The notes: a model not told the origin generated them from the letters alone. A stretch of DNA of 51,213 bases from Calditrichia bacterium (GCA_026991535.1 JALXBH010000189.1:1-51213); one strand, 5' to 3'; counted from the first letter of the stretch, positions 8,783 to 17,781 are shown. Numbers and translations are program-made.

Positions 8783-10335
8783 CAGGCATAATCCACGGAA
8801 CGGAATTCCCTTAGTACATGAACTTTTATGCTTTGATTGCTGTTTTCCACTTCCTGGCGGATACGCTGGGTAATGTCGTTGGCCAGCTTATTGCTCATAG
8901 CGTCATCAGCCTTTGTGTGGTCGATAATAATGCGGATTTCCTTACCGGCCTGAATGGCGTAGGCTGTTTTTACACCCTCGAAATTATCGGCGACATCTTC
9001 CAGGTGGCGCATGCGCTTAACATAATTTTCGATAACATCCCGTTGTGCGCCGGGCCTTTTGCGGCTAAGATCCGAGGCAATTCGAATGATGATGGCTATG
9101 GGAGAATTGGCTTCCGCGTGATCGCCGAAGGAGAGAACGGCGTTGGTCACCTTGGGATGTTCACCGTATTTTTTAAGAAATTCATGGCCAACCTTGGAGT
9201 AATCCGATTCGTTGGCTTTTTCGATAACCAGGCCTATTTTGTGCAGCATACCCGCCCTGCGGGCCAAGGAAGCATCCAGACCGAGTTGAGCAGCCAGAAT
9301 TCCCGACAGTTCGGCCACTTCCTTGCAATGTTCCAAAACATTCTGCCCGTAGGAGGTACGGTATTTTAGTTTACCAAGATATTTTAATATATCAGGGTGC
9401 AAACCGTGGATACCGATTTCATGGCAGGCCTGCTCGCCGATCTCCTGAAACGTTTCGTCGATATCCTGAACCACTTTGGCGTAGGTTTCTTCTATGCGTC
9501 CCGGATGAATGCGTCCGTCGCTGACCAGGCGTTCCATGGTTACCTTGGCCAGTTCCCGGCGATAAGGGTCGAAAGCACTTAGAAGGACGGCCTGGGGGGT
9601 ATCGTCCACAATCACATCCACCCCGGTTACAATTTCAAAGGCGCGGATATTGCGCCCTTCCTTACCGATAATGCGCCCCTTCATATCATCCGAAGGCAGT
9701 GAAACGGTCGATATGGTGGACTCAATGGTATGGCTGGAGACAATCTGCTCCATGGAAGTTAGTAAAATATTCTTGGCTTCGCTGTAGGCGTTTTCCTCTG
9801 CTTCCTTTTTAATTTTATAAACAATATGGGCCGCTTCATTCTTGGCTTCTTCGATAAGGTTATCCAGCAATTGGTTTTTGGCTTCATCCCGCGAAAGCCC
9901 GGAAATAGCCTCCAGTTTGTGGTTAGCCTGTTCAATGGCTTCTTCAAGATTCTTCTGACGGATATTCAGGGTATTTTCACGTGTGCGCAGTTCCTGTTCA
10001 AGCAGCAACAGGTCTTTTTCCTTTTTAGAAACCAGGTCCGCCTTGCGGTCGATATTGCTGTCCTTATTGGCCAGCTCGGTCTCAAATTTCAACAATTCAT
10101 TTTTTTTATCGCGGTATTCGTCTTCCAGCTCCTGCTTTTGTTGAAAGATTTCTTCGCTGGCTTCCAGCAGCTTTTCTTTTTTCAGCCCTTCAATTTCCGC
10201 CTGAGCCTCGGAAATAAGTGATTCCGCTTTCTTTTTTGCCGTTGCCAGGCTGCGTTTTCCCAGCGCCGCGTTGGCAAACCAGCCTATGGCAAAACCGAGG
10301 CCGGTTAATACAACAAATATAATAACTTGTAACAC
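8782..10335 (-). CDS. rny: Ribonuclease Y homologue with a degenerate HD active site
   Basis: 517 aa, the normal RNase Y length. Order: N-terminal membrane anchor (about 1-22), a long coiled coil (about 25-190), a KH RNA-binding domain with GKEG (224-227), and an HD domain (about 325-430). RNase Y normally starts mRNA decay at the inner membrane. The HD motif, HD in Bacillus subtilis (His368-Asp369), reads His365-Lys366 here (codons CAC AAA at 9243-9238, read on the minus strand). The usual SHHGD stretch is SFGDH (402-406), and the usual ADALS is SDLS (421-424). H336 is kept. These changes should weaken or abolish metal binding, so it may be a structural or RNA-binding protein. Downstream identity to the family (GAQRDVIENYVKR, AIQAGKEIRI) is otherwise good, which argues against a frameshift. 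Confidence 0.93.
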   Translation of the reverse strand: MLQVIIFVVLTGLGFAIGWFANAALGKRSLATAKKKAESLISEAQAEIEGLKKEKLLEASEEIFQQKQELEDEYRDKKNELLKFETELANKDSNIDRKADLVSKKEKDLLLLEQELRTRENTLNIRQKNLEEAIEQANHKLEAISGLSRDEAKNQLLDNLIEEAKNEAAHIVYKIKKEAEENAYSEAKNILLTSMEQIVSSHTIESTISTVSLPSDDMKGRIIGKEGRNIRAFEIVTGVDVIVDDTPQAVLLSAFDPYRRELAKVTMERLVSDGRIHPGRIEETYAKVVQDIDETFQEIGEQACHEIGIHGLHPDILKYLGKLKYRTSYGQNVLEHCKEVAELSGILAAQLGLDASLARRAGMLHKIGLVIEKANESDYSKVGHEFLKKYGEHPKVTNAVLSFGDHAEANSPIAIIIRIASDLSRKRPGAQRDVIENYVKRMRHLEDVADNFEGVKTAYAIQAGKEIRIIIDHTKADDAMSNKLANDITQRIRQEVENSNQSIKVHVLREFRSVDYA

Positions 10336-10356
10336 GGGGTCATCTCCTTAATAAAC

Positions 10357-10519
10357 AAAAAACCCTGTCTCTACATCCTAAAAAGGGACCTGAAAGAAGT
10401 ACGGTGGGTACCTCCTGAACGTGTCATGCTTCCTCATTTAAGTGGCTTGCAATATCCGCTCAGAGCCAGTTCCCTGGTGTAATGGTGTTGGTCCATTTTG
10501 AAATGCAGAGTACAGGGCC
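10357..10519 (-). ncRNA. ssrS: Probable 6S RNA
   Basis: About 160 nt between zapA and rny on the minus strand. The ends form a long closing stem: CCCTGT(A)CTCTGCAT near 10517-10503 pairs with ATGTAGAGACAGGG ending at 10363, 14 bp with one bulged A and one G-U. GGACC then pairs with GGTCC further in. The central region contains weaker pairings, which fits the open-bubble shape of 6S RNA. Six T residues follow the stem at once (10362-10357), giving a terminator. 6S RNA beside zapA is well known in other bacteria and mimics an open promoter to bind RNA polymerase. Identity rests on position and fold, not on a covariance search. Confidence 0.75.
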
Positions 10520-10538
10520 ATTTGTTAAAGCTTTTTAT

Positions 10539-10826
10539 TTATTCGTCTAGCAGCTCCGATATTTTATAGTTCATCTTGCGTGCTTCTTCATTTATCTGCT
10601 CCAAAAGGCGATCGCGATATTGTCTTTCCTGTATAAGTTCCTCAGCGATATTTAATGCTGCCAATATGGCGATTTTCGTTATGGATGTAATATGTGTCGA
10701 ATGATCGATTTCACGCATCTTTTCATCGACGATAGCTGCAATTTGTCTTACAGAACTTTCGTCCTCATCACCGATTAGTGAATATTCAGAACCAAAAATA
10801 TTTACTTTTATTTTTCCGGGAGCCAT
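10539..10826 (-). CDS. zapA: Cell division protein ZapA
   Basis: 95-aa FtsZ-ring stabiliser. The family pattern is visible: KIKVNIFGSEYSLIGDEDESSVRQIAAIVDEKM at the N-terminus, then a middle helix KIAILAALNIAEELIQE, and a C-terminal coiled coil. ZapA tetramers cross-link FtsZ filaments at mid-cell. Its ATG overlaps the stop of the upstream coiled-coil gene by 1 nt, and 6S RNA follows directly, a known neighbourhood in many phyla. Confidence 0.92.
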   Translation of the reverse strand: MAPGKIKVNIFGSEYSLIGDEDESSVRQIAAIVDEKMREIDHSTHITSITKIAILAALNIAEELIQERQYRDRLLEQINEEARKMNYKISELLDE

Positions 10827-11131
10827 TAGGCCTCTATCTTTTTACCAACACCATTTTTTTCGGCCAATGCCTGCCCTACCTGATCGATAAGCGCATTTAG
10901 CTTTACATTGGCCCGGTTATTTGTTTCTTTTAATTTCCTGTTTTCTTCAATGAGACGTTTTAACTGCTCTTCATATTGCGGACTTATGCCCCCTTCGGCC
11001 AGGTTTTCCAGTTCCTTTTTTAGCCGGGAGTTCTCTTGTAGCAGCCTGAAATTCTGCTGCCGGAGATACATGGTCCGCTCTTCCAGGCGGCCTACCAGTT
11101 TTTGCAATTTGTCAAACTGATCCAGTTTCAT
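10826..11131 (-). CDS. ZapB-like coiled-coil protein
   Basis: 101 aa, predicted almost wholly helical with heptad patterns: FDKLQKLVGRLEERTMYLRQQNFRLLQENSRLKKELENL, a short break near GGISPQY, then a second helix EEQLKRLIEENRKLKE. No membrane segment or catalytic motif is seen. Size, coiled coil and placement directly before zapA suggest a ZapB-type partner for ZapA; sequence alone cannot prove this, because coiled coils look alike. Start and stop overlap pheT and zapA by 1 nt each, so translation is probably coupled. Confidence 0.7.
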   Translation of the reverse strand: MKLDQFDKLQKLVGRLEERTMYLRQQNFRLLQENSRLKKELENLAEGGISPQYEEQLKRLIEENRKLKETNNRANVKLNALIDQVGQALAEKNGVGKKIEA

Positions 11132-13512
11132 TATTGATCCCTTATGGGAATTCCGTGTATGCTTTCCGCTTTTTTTATTATTTTCCTGAATACATGCTCT
11201 ACTTCCGAATCCTTAAGTGTGCGTTCAAGGGACTGGAAACGGAGGCGGAAGGCAATGCTTTTCTTTCCCGCTGCAATTTTTTCACCTTCATAGATGTCAA
11301 ATATATGAAGGTCGCTTAACAGACGGCCGCCATACTTGCGAATCATGCCCATTACTTCTTCCGCAGCCATGGTTTTATCCACAACAAAGGCAACATCTTT
11401 TTCAATATAAGGAAATCTGGGAATTGTTTGATATTTTAATTCCCGTTTCATGTTTTTTTCTATCAGCTCAAAGTCGAGCTCGGCGCCAAAAACAGGCTGA
11501 TTTATACCAAAACGCTTTCGGGTTTCCTTGTTGATTTCCCCGCAGGTACCCGCTATTTTTCCGTTTATGCGGATTTCGGCGGCATGATGCTTGCGGTAGA
11601 AGCTTGAATCAGAATATAAAATAAACTCCACCTTGTCAAGATGAATCTCGTTAAAAAAATCTTCAAGTATTCCTTTAAGATCAAAAAAATCGACAGGCTC
11701 TTCCTTTTGCGCCCAATTGAAGGGGGCGCGCAGGCCGCATAAGGCCAGGGCCACGCGGGTAGGCTGTTCGGGGAGTTCCCCGTCGCTTTTATTAAAAATA
11801 CGACCTATTTCAAAAACAGGGATCATTTTCTGATGCCGGTTTAAATTGTAGCTTACTACCGGCAACAGGCCGGAGAAAAGAGATTGGCGCATATAAGCCA
11901 GATCATCGCTGATGGGATTAAGAATCCTTACCGCTTCTTTTTCCTCAAAGCGGATTATTTGCCTGGCGCTAATCATGGAATTTGTAAAAACTTCCTGCAG
12001 TCCCGTGCGTGTAAGGGCATCGCGCATGGCCTGATAGCTTAGCTCGCGATTACGTATAGGCTGTTCCAGCGAGAGAGGCTCAATGACGCTGGTGGGCAGG
12101 TTGTCATAGTTTTTTAACCGCGCCACTTCCTCGATAAGGTCAATATCCTGCTTAATATCATGGCGGTAGCTGGGAACGGTCACCTCTCCTTTGATATAGT
12201 GCAAATGAACCCGGGAAAGTAACTCCGTAATCTCTTTGTCGGACAGCCCGGAGCCAAGGATTTTGTTTACCCGGGATAAATCCAGCTTAACACGGGTTTC
12301 TTTAATGGGTTCGGGATAGATATCGATAAACCCTTGCAATACCTGTCCTTTTCCCAATTCCGCGATAAGAGCTGCGGCCCGGTCCAGGGCAAAAAGCACG
12401 CCCGCGTAATCGGTGCCTTTTTCAAAACGTTGCGAGGCGTCGGTCATAAGGCCGAGTTGACGGGAACTGGTGATGATATGCCTGGGATCAAAATAGGCGC
12501 TTTCGAGCAAAACGGTTTTTGTGTCCGCCGAAACTTCCGAGTTTTGTCCTCCCATAATACCGCCTATGGCCACCGGCTTTTGGGCATCGCAAATCATGAC
12601 TGTATTTTCCGGTAGTTTGCGCTCCTTGTCGTCCAGGGTAACAAAAGTGTCTCCGCTTTTGCTGCCCTTCACTACTATTTCCGCGCCCTCGATGGTATCA
12701 TAATCAAAGGCATGTAGAGGTTGTCCCAATTCATATAAAACGTAATTGGTAATATCCACAATATTGTTAATGGAGCGCAACCCTACCGCTTCCAGCCTTT
12801 CAACCAGCCAATCCGGCGAGGGGCCGACGGTTACATTCTCTATAACCCTGGCCGCGTAACGGGGGCAGCCTTCCTTATATTCAATTTTTACGGATAAAGC
12901 CTGTTCAATGCCGCGGCTGCTCTTTTCAATCAGGGAAAATTGAGGAAGACGCACCTCTTTGCCGACAAAAGCGGCGATCTCGCGGGCAATACCGATATGG
13001 CTGAAGCAATCCGCGCGGTTGGCTGTAATAAACAGATCAAAGATAACATCACTTTTTTTCCTGAGAACCTCGTTAAAATCGGTGCCTGCCTCGGGGGCGT
13101 CTTCCAGGGCCCAGATGCCCTCGGAGTGTTCTTCCAGGGCCAGCTCCTCCCTGGAGCATATCATGCCCATGGATTCCACACCGCGAATTTTTGCCTTTTT
13201 TATTTTAAGGCCCACGGGAAGTTTGGCGCCAACCATGGCAAAAGGAATGCTCTGCCCGGCGGCCACATTGGGCGCGCCGCAAATAACCTGATAGGTATCC
13301 TTGCCGTCAGAGACTTGGCAAACGCTTAGCTTGTCGGCATCCGGATGCTTTTCGCAGGAAAGAATTTTACCCACAACCACATTGTTCACAGCCTGAACCG
13401 TGGTGATGATTTCTTCCACTTCCAAGCCCGCGTTGGTGATTTGTTCGGCTAAATCCTCGGGAGAAAGGTCTATGTCTAAATACTCTTTTAACCAGTTGTA
13501 TGAAATTTTCAT
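11131..13512 (-). CDS. pheT: Phenylalanyl-tRNA synthetase beta subunit
   Basis: 793 aa, normal length for bacterial PheT; it forms the alpha2-beta2 enzyme with PheS. Domains in order: B1 and a tRNA-binding (EMAP-like) domain with VVVGKILSCEKHPDADKLSVC (about 46-66), B3/B4 editing core with LHAFDYD, B5, catalytic-like core, and a C-terminal ferredoxin-fold anticodon-binding domain starting near YQTIPRFPYIEKDVAFVVD. Starts 10 nt after pheS and runs into the coiled-coil gene with a 1-nt overlap. Confidence 0.97.
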   Translation of the reverse strand: MKISYNWLKEYLDIDLSPEDLAEQITNAGLEVEEIITTVQAVNNVVVGKILSCEKHPDADKLSVCQVSDGKDTYQVICGAPNVAAGQSIPFAMVGAKLPVGLKIKKAKIRGVESMGMICSREELALEEHSEGIWALEDAPEAGTDFNEVLRKKSDVIFDLFITANRADCFSHIGIAREIAAFVGKEVRLPQFSLIEKSSRGIEQALSVKIEYKEGCPRYAARVIENVTVGPSPDWLVERLEAVGLRSINNIVDITNYVLYELGQPLHAFDYDTIEGAEIVVKGSKSGDTFVTLDDKERKLPENTVMICDAQKPVAIGGIMGGQNSEVSADTKTVLLESAYFDPRHIITSSRQLGLMTDASQRFEKGTDYAGVLFALDRAAALIAELGKGQVLQGFIDIYPEPIKETRVKLDLSRVNKILGSGLSDKEITELLSRVHLHYIKGEVTVPSYRHDIKQDIDLIEEVARLKNYDNLPTSVIEPLSLEQPIRNRELSYQAMRDALTRTGLQEVFTNSMISARQIIRFEEKEAVRILNPISDDLAYMRQSLFSGLLPVVSYNLNRHQKMIPVFEIGRIFNKSDGELPEQPTRVALALCGLRAPFNWAQKEEPVDFFDLKGILEDFFNEIHLDKVEFILYSDSSFYRKHHAAEIRINGKIAGTCGEINKETRKRFGINQPVFGAELDFELIEKNMKRELKYQTIPRFPYIEKDVAFVVDKTMAAEEVMGMIRKYGGRLLSDLHIFDIYEGEKIAAGKKSIAFRLRFQSLERTLKDSEVEHVFRKIIKKAESIHGIPIRDQ

Positions 13513-13522
13513 TATGAGTCCA

Positions 13523-14491
13523 TTAAAATTGTCTTAGGAAACGCATATCGTTGTCAAAAAAGAGACGTATGTCGCGAATATCATATTTTAACATGGCTAC
13601 GCGATCGATACCCATGCCAAAGGCGTATCCCGAATATTTTTCCGGATCGATACCCACGGCCCGGAAAACATTGGGATGCACCATACCGGCGCCGGAAATC
13701 TCCATCCATCTGCCGTTAAACCAGACGTCATATTCGGCGCTGGGCTCGGTAAAGGGGAAAAAGCTGGGTCTGAAGCGCACCCGGGCGTCTTTGCCGAACA
13801 TGCGATGGGCAAAAGCCTGTATCACGCCCTTAAGGTCGGCAAAGGTCACGGACTCCCCCACCACCAGGCCTTCCACCTGATGAAAGAAGGGTGAGTGCGT
13901 GGCGTCGGGCGTGTCCCGACGATAGACTCTTCCCGGGGCAATCATGCGTATGGGCGGCTTACGTTCTTCCATCACCCGTATCTGAACGGGCGAGGTATGC
14001 GTGCGCAACACGACATCCTCGGTGATGTAAAGCGTATCCTGCATGGCCCGGGCCGGATGGGACTTGGGAATATTCAGGGCTTCGAAATTGTAGTGATCGG
14101 TCTCAATTTCCGGTCCATCTTCTATGGTAAAGCCAAAGGAGTGAAATATATCTTTGATTTCATCGGCGATTTTCAGCAGGGGATGTCTACGTCCGGGAAA
14201 TGTTTTACGTCCGGGAAGGGTAACGTCCAGCATATCGTCATTTTCGGCGGAATCTTCCAGACGCTTTTTTAGCTCCTCGTAGTGCGCTTCCAGCTCTTTT
14301 TTAAGCTGATTCAGTCCGGAACCAAAACGGGGACGGATTTCCGGGGCGATGTCCTTGATCATGGAAAAGGCTTCGGTCACCTTACCTTTTCGCCCTAAAA
14401 AGCGGACACGTAGATTTTCCAGTTGCTCCGGCATGGAAACCTGAGAAGCATGTTCGAAGAATTCTTTTTTTATTTGATCGATTCGTTCCAC
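13523..14491 (-). CDS. pheS: Phenylalanyl-tRNA synthetase alpha subunit
   Basis: Catalytic class II subunit of 322 aa. It has the N-terminal coiled-coil arm (FFEHASQVSMPEQLENLRV onward), the core start HPLLKIADEIKDIFHSFGF, motif 2 with FHQVEGLVV, and motif 3 YSGYAFGMGIDRVAML. I place the start at the GTG at 14491 (protein begins MERIDQIKKEFF). It follows GAGG with 6-nt spacing, whereas a longer frame from a GTG at 14533 would pass through the rplT terminator. PheT follows 10 nt later. Confidence 0.95.
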   Translation of the reverse strand: MERIDQIKKEFFEHASQVSMPEQLENLRVRFLGRKGKVTEAFSMIKDIAPEIRPRFGSGLNQLKKELEAHYEELKKRLEDSAENDDMLDVTLPGRKTFPGRRHPLLKIADEIKDIFHSFGFTIEDGPEIETDHYNFEALNIPKSHPARAMQDTLYITEDVVLRTHTSPVQIRVMEERKPPIRMIAPGRVYRRDTPDATHSPFFHQVEGLVVGESVTFADLKGVIQAFAHRMFGKDARVRFRPSFFPFTEPSAEYDVWFNGRWMEISGAGMVHPNVFRAVGIDPEKYSGYAFGMGIDRVAMLKYDIRDIRLFFDNDMRFLRQF

Positions 14492-14507
14492 AACGGGCCT
14501 CGCAATT

Positions 14508-14537
14508 AAAAAAAAAGGAAGCGTAAAACACACTTCC
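14508..14537 (-). terminator. Rho-independent terminator after rplT
   Basis: On the minus strand GGAAGTGT and ACGCTTCC form a stem with one mismatch, followed by nine T residues. It separates the infC-rpmI-rplT group from pheS-pheT, although read-through is possible because pheS starts only 16 nt later. Confidence 0.8.
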
Positions 14538-14558
14538 TTTGTAAATGGGCTTGGGGTT

Positions 14559-14906
14559 TTAAGCGGATATTTGTTTTACAAGCGCTTCAAAATCCTGTGG
14601 GTTATTAACGGCCATGTCGGCCAACACCTTGCGATTCAGATCAATATCCGCCTTGTTGAGCAGATTGATGAACCTGGAATAGCTCAGTCCGTGCAGACGG
14701 CAGGCGGCGTTGATACGCACGATCCACAGGCTGCGGAAGTTGCGCTTTTTAGCCCGGCGGTCACGGTAGGCATACAGCCAACCTTTTTCCACCTGATCCT
14801 TGGCATTGTTGTACAGGTTGCCGCGACCCAGGCGATACCCCTTGGCGGCTTTCATTACTTTTTTACGTCGCTGACGGGCGGCGACATTATTTGTTGCTCT
14901 GGGCAT
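14559..14906 (-). CDS. rplT: Large ribosomal subunit protein bL20
   Basis: 115 aa, very basic. The classic family N-terminus [24 protein letters not shown] is present, with [20 protein letters not shown] and [11 protein letters not shown] further on. It binds 23S rRNA early in 50S assembly, and in several bacteria it represses its own operon. It follows rpmI by 10 nt in the standard infC-rpmI-rplT order. A terminator lies just downstream. Confidence 0.98.
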   Translation of the reverse strand: MPRATNNVAARQRRKKVMKAAKGYRLGRGNLYNNAKDQVEKGWLYAYRDRRAKKRNFRSLWIVRINAACRLHGLSYSRFINLLNKADIDLNRKVLADMAVNNPQDFEALVKQISA

Positions 14907-14916
14907 TTTTATACTC

Positions 14917-15111
14917 CTACTTTAAAATCATTCTTTTTACGCGTGGTGTGTCGGCGGCGGAAACGATACTCTCCTTGCGTAAATTACGCTTACGCTTGGT
15001 CGACTTTTTGGTCAGAATATGGCTGTGGAAATTGGAATGGCGTTTCACCTTTCCACTGGCCGTCACGCGGAAACGCTTGGCAGCGCCACGATTGGATTTC
15101 ATCTTAGGCAT
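14917..15111 (-). CDS. rpmI: Large ribosomal subunit protein bL35
   Basis: 64 aa, basic ribosomal protein with the recognisable start [21 protein letters not shown] and the central [20 protein letters not shown]. It sits in the order infC-rpmI-rplT with gaps of 19 and 10 nt. Length and sequence are typical. Confidence 0.97.
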   Translation of the reverse strand: MPKMKSNRGAAKRFRVTASGKVKRHSNFHSHILTKKSTKRKRNLRKESIVSAADTPRVKRMILK

Positions 15112-15130
15112 AGTGCTTTCCTTTCTGTTT

Positions 15131-15640
15131 CTATTTTTGCGTCATAATTACAGACATGTTCCTGCCTTCGGATTTGATTTCGCCCTCGGGCTTAGCGACA
15201 TCTTCCAAAGACTCCAGAACGCGTTCCAGCAAGGCGCGGCCAAACTGTTTATAGGCCATCTCCCGCCCGCGGAACTGTACTGTAAATTTAACTTTGTTTT
15301 TCTGCTCCAAAAAATTCCGCGCATGTTTTAGCTTGTAGGCCAAATCATGCTCATCCGTTTTGGGGCGCATTCTTATCTCTTTTACAACAACGGTATGTTG
15401 TTTCTTTTTACTTATTTTTTCCTTTTTACTTTGTTCATATAAATACTTTCCAAAATCAAGTATTTTACAAACAGGAGGTTTCGCAGTCGGGGCAATTTCC
15501 ACCAGATCAAGACCCGCTTCCTGTGATCGACTTAGTGCTTCTTCAATAGTTACTATTCCGGCTTGTTGACCATTTTCGTCTATCAGACGAACTTCAGGTG
15601 CGCTTATGTTCTCATTAATGCGCGTTTTCTGGTTTGCGAT
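15131..15640 (-). CDS. infC: Translation initiation factor IF-3, AUC start codon
   Basis: 169 aa that control start-codon selection and subunit dissociation. The N-domain begins with the family pattern QKTRINENI followed by VRLIDENG; the C-domain carries [21 protein letters not shown]. No ATG, GTG or TTG lies upstream of the family start. The frame opens at ATC (15640-15638), 6 nt after a perfect AAGGAG. IF-3 discriminates against non-AUG starts, so this allows the known autoregulation (AUU in E. coli). The Shine-Dalgarno overlaps the thrS stop codon, so infC translation may also be coupled to thrS. A shorter model beginning at GTG 15502 would lack 46 conserved N-terminal residues. Confidence 0.94.
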   Translation of the reverse strand: MANQKTRINENISAPEVRLIDENGQQAGIVTIEEALSRSQEAGLDLVEIAPTAKPPVCKILDFGKYLYEQSKKEKISKKKQHTVVVKEIRMRPKTDEHDLAYKLKHARNFLEQKNKVKFTVQFRGREMAYKQFGRALLERVLESLEDVAKPEGEIKSEGRNMSVIMTQK

Positions 15641-15650
15641 ATCTTACTCC

Positions 15651-17573
15651 TTAGTTATTGGAACTACTGTTAATTTCATTTTCAAGGCGCGTGCAAAGAT
15701 CGGCAACGGACATGCGGCCCAAATCACCCTCTCCCTTATGCCGTACGGAAATCTTATCTTCTTCCACCTCTTTGTCGCCTAAAATTATCATATACGGAAC
15801 CTTCTGAACTTCCGCCTCGCGAATCTTATACCCTATTTTCTCATTGCGGTAATCCGCGTGTACGCGGAAACGGTTACGCGTCATTTCCGCCGCTATTTTT
15901 TTTGCATACTCGATGTGCCGGTCGGCAATGGTTATAATTTCTACCTGTACCGGTGCCAGCCACAAAGGGAAATTTCCGGCATAGTGTTCAATCAGTATGC
16001 CAAAAAAGCGTTCTATGGAACCCAGCAAAGCGCGGTGAATGGTAATGGGCCGGTAATTTTGACCGTCCTTGTCCACAAAGTTGAGATCGAAACGTTCGGG
16101 CAGGTTAAAATCCACCTGAATGGTGGAACATTGCCAGGAACGTCCAAGCACATCTTTTATCTTGATATCTATCTTCGGTCCGTAAAATACGCCCTCGCCC
16201 GGATCAATCGTATACTCCAGACCGTTATTTTCCAGGGCTTCGCGCAGAGCCTCCGTAGCCTGATCCCAATTCTCCTCGCTGCCCACAAATTTTTCGGGAC
16301 GCGTGGATAGATAGATGTCGTATTCCGTAAAGCCGAATTTAGCCAACATCCGGGTGTTAAAGTCAAGTACACGGCTGATCTCTCCCGCCAGCTCATCGGG
16401 ATGGCAATATATATGAGCGTCATCCTGGGTAAAGCCCCTTACGCGCATCAGACCATGCAGAACACCGGAGCGCTCATAACGATACACCGTTCCCAATTCG
16501 GCGAAACGTATGGGCAAATCTTTATAGCTACGGATTTTTGAATTGAAAATCTGCATATGGAAGGGGCAGTTCATCGGCTTAAGCTGATAGCTGACCTCAT
16601 CCACTTCCATGGGTTTAAACATGTTTTCACTGTAAAAACCGCTGTGTCCGCTTGTTTCCCATAAATGGTGCTTAGCCACGTGCGGTGTGTAAACCAGATC
16701 ATAACCGTTAAGGATGTGCTGCTCGCGCCAGTAGTTCTCGATGATGTTGCGGATCATGGCACCCCTGGGGTGCCACAGTATCAAGCCACTGCCCACGCTT
16801 TCGTTAATGGAAAAAAGTTCCAGCTCCCGGCCCAGCTTGCGGTGATCACGCTTTTTCGCTTCTTCCAGACGCCGGATATGCGCCTTGAGCGATTTGGGAT
16901 CGGGATAGTTGGTACCATAAATACGCTGTAACATCTTGTTATGTTCATCGCCTTTCCAATAGGCGCCGGCCAGGGATAACAGTTTAAAGTTCTTACCCAG
17001 CACGCCGGTGGATGGCACATGCGGCCCGCGGCACAGATCGGTAAACTCACCCTGGGAATATGCGGTGATGACGCCGTCCAACTCGCGGATCAGTTCCAGC
17101 TTTAAATGTTCATGTTTTTTTTCAAAAAACTCCAACGCTTCTTCCCTGCTGAGAACGGCACGGGTAATTTTATGGTTTTCATCCACAATTTTAGCCATTT
17201 CGGCTTCAATCTTTTCCAGGTCTTCGGGCGTCAGCTTGGTATCCAGATCAATGTCGTAATAAAAACCGTCGCTTATTGGCGGTCCGATACCCAATTCTGC
17301 CTCGGGATATAAACGTTTTATAGCCTGGGCCATCAGGTGAGCCGAGGAGTGCCAAAAAACTTCACGCCCTTCGTCATCCTTAAAGGTCAAAATACTGATC
17401 GTTCCCGGCTCTTCCAGCGGTGTATTAAGCGCTATAACCCGGTCATTCCACTTTGCGGCTACAGCCTTTTTCTTTAGGGAATTACTGATGGTGGCGGCCA
17501 CGTCAAGCGGGGTAATGCCGGCTTCAAAATCTTTTTGCGTACCGTCGGGAAATGTTACTGTTATGTTTTCCAA
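15651..17573 (-). CDS. thrS: Threonyl-tRNA synthetase
   Basis: Class II synthetase of 640 aa, full length. Domains in order: TGS (about 1-62), the second-additional editing domain with HSSAHLMAQAIKRLYP (about 75-90) and TDLCRGPHVPSTG, and the catalytic core with motif 1 near GAMIRNIIENYW. The zinc site includes NCPFHMQIF; motif 2 is RYERSGVLHGLMRVRGFTQDD; motif 3 is HRALLGSIERFFGIL. The C-terminal anticodon-binding domain starts near WLAPVQVEII. It starts 46 nt after tRNA-Val, so it may be co-transcribed with it, and is followed by infC. Confidence 0.98.
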   Translation of the reverse strand: MENITVTFPDGTQKDFEAGITPLDVAATISNSLKKKAVAAKWNDRVIALNTPLEEPGTISILTFKDDEGREVFWHSSAHLMAQAIKRLYPEAELGIGPPISDGFYYDIDLDTKLTPEDLEKIEAEMAKIVDENHKITRAVLSREEALEFFEKKHEHLKLELIRELDGVITAYSQGEFTDLCRGPHVPSTGVLGKNFKLLSLAGAYWKGDEHNKMLQRIYGTNYPDPKSLKAHIRRLEEAKKRDHRKLGRELELFSINESVGSGLILWHPRGAMIRNIIENYWREQHILNGYDLVYTPHVAKHHLWETSGHSGFYSENMFKPMEVDEVSYQLKPMNCPFHMQIFNSKIRSYKDLPIRFAELGTVYRYERSGVLHGLMRVRGFTQDDAHIYCHPDELAGEISRVLDFNTRMLAKFGFTEYDIYLSTRPEKFVGSEENWDQATEALREALENNGLEYTIDPGEGVFYGPKIDIKIKDVLGRSWQCSTIQVDFNLPERFDLNFVDKDGQNYRPITIHRALLGSIERFFGILIEHYAGNFPLWLAPVQVEIITIADRHIEYAKKIAAEMTRNRFRVHADYRNEKIGYKIREAEVQKVPYMIILGDKEVEEDKISVRHKGEGDLGRMSVADLCTRLENEINSSSNN

Positions 17574-17619
17574 AAAAGTGTCCTGCTGTCTGTATCTGTA
17601 TCATTAATACGATTCCTTG

Positions 17620-17693
17620 TGGGACGAGAGAGATTCGAACTCACGACCTCTACGATGTCAACGTAGCGCTCTAACCAACTGAGCTATCGCCCC
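17620..17693 (-). tRNA. tRNA-Val (anticodon GAC)
   Basis: 74-nt tRNA. Acceptor GGGGCGA pairs with TCGTCCC (one G-U), with discriminator A. The D-arm is AGCTCAGTTGGTTAGAGC. The anticodon stem CTACG/CGTAG has loop TTGACAT, which gives anticodon GAC. The T-arm is GTGAG-TTCGAAT-CTCTC, with one G-C at its base. CCA is not encoded. It lies between tRNA-Tyr and thrS, with no clear terminator before thrS. Confidence 0.96.
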
Positions 17694-17781
17694 AAAAAAT
17701 CAAGCGTGCAATTTAAACCATAAAGCTTGTAAAATCAATCTTTTTAATCTGTTATGCTTTTTTGTTTTTTGCGGATTGATC

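Noticed and set aside
14492-14533. N-terminal extension of pheS from GTG 14533
   Set aside because: The extra 14 codons cross the rplT terminator stem and its T-tract, and PheS proteins do not have this sequence.
17574-17619. T-box or other leader attenuator before thrS
   Set aside because: Only 46 nt separate tRNA-Val and the thrS start, too short for a T-box; no specifier stem is seen.
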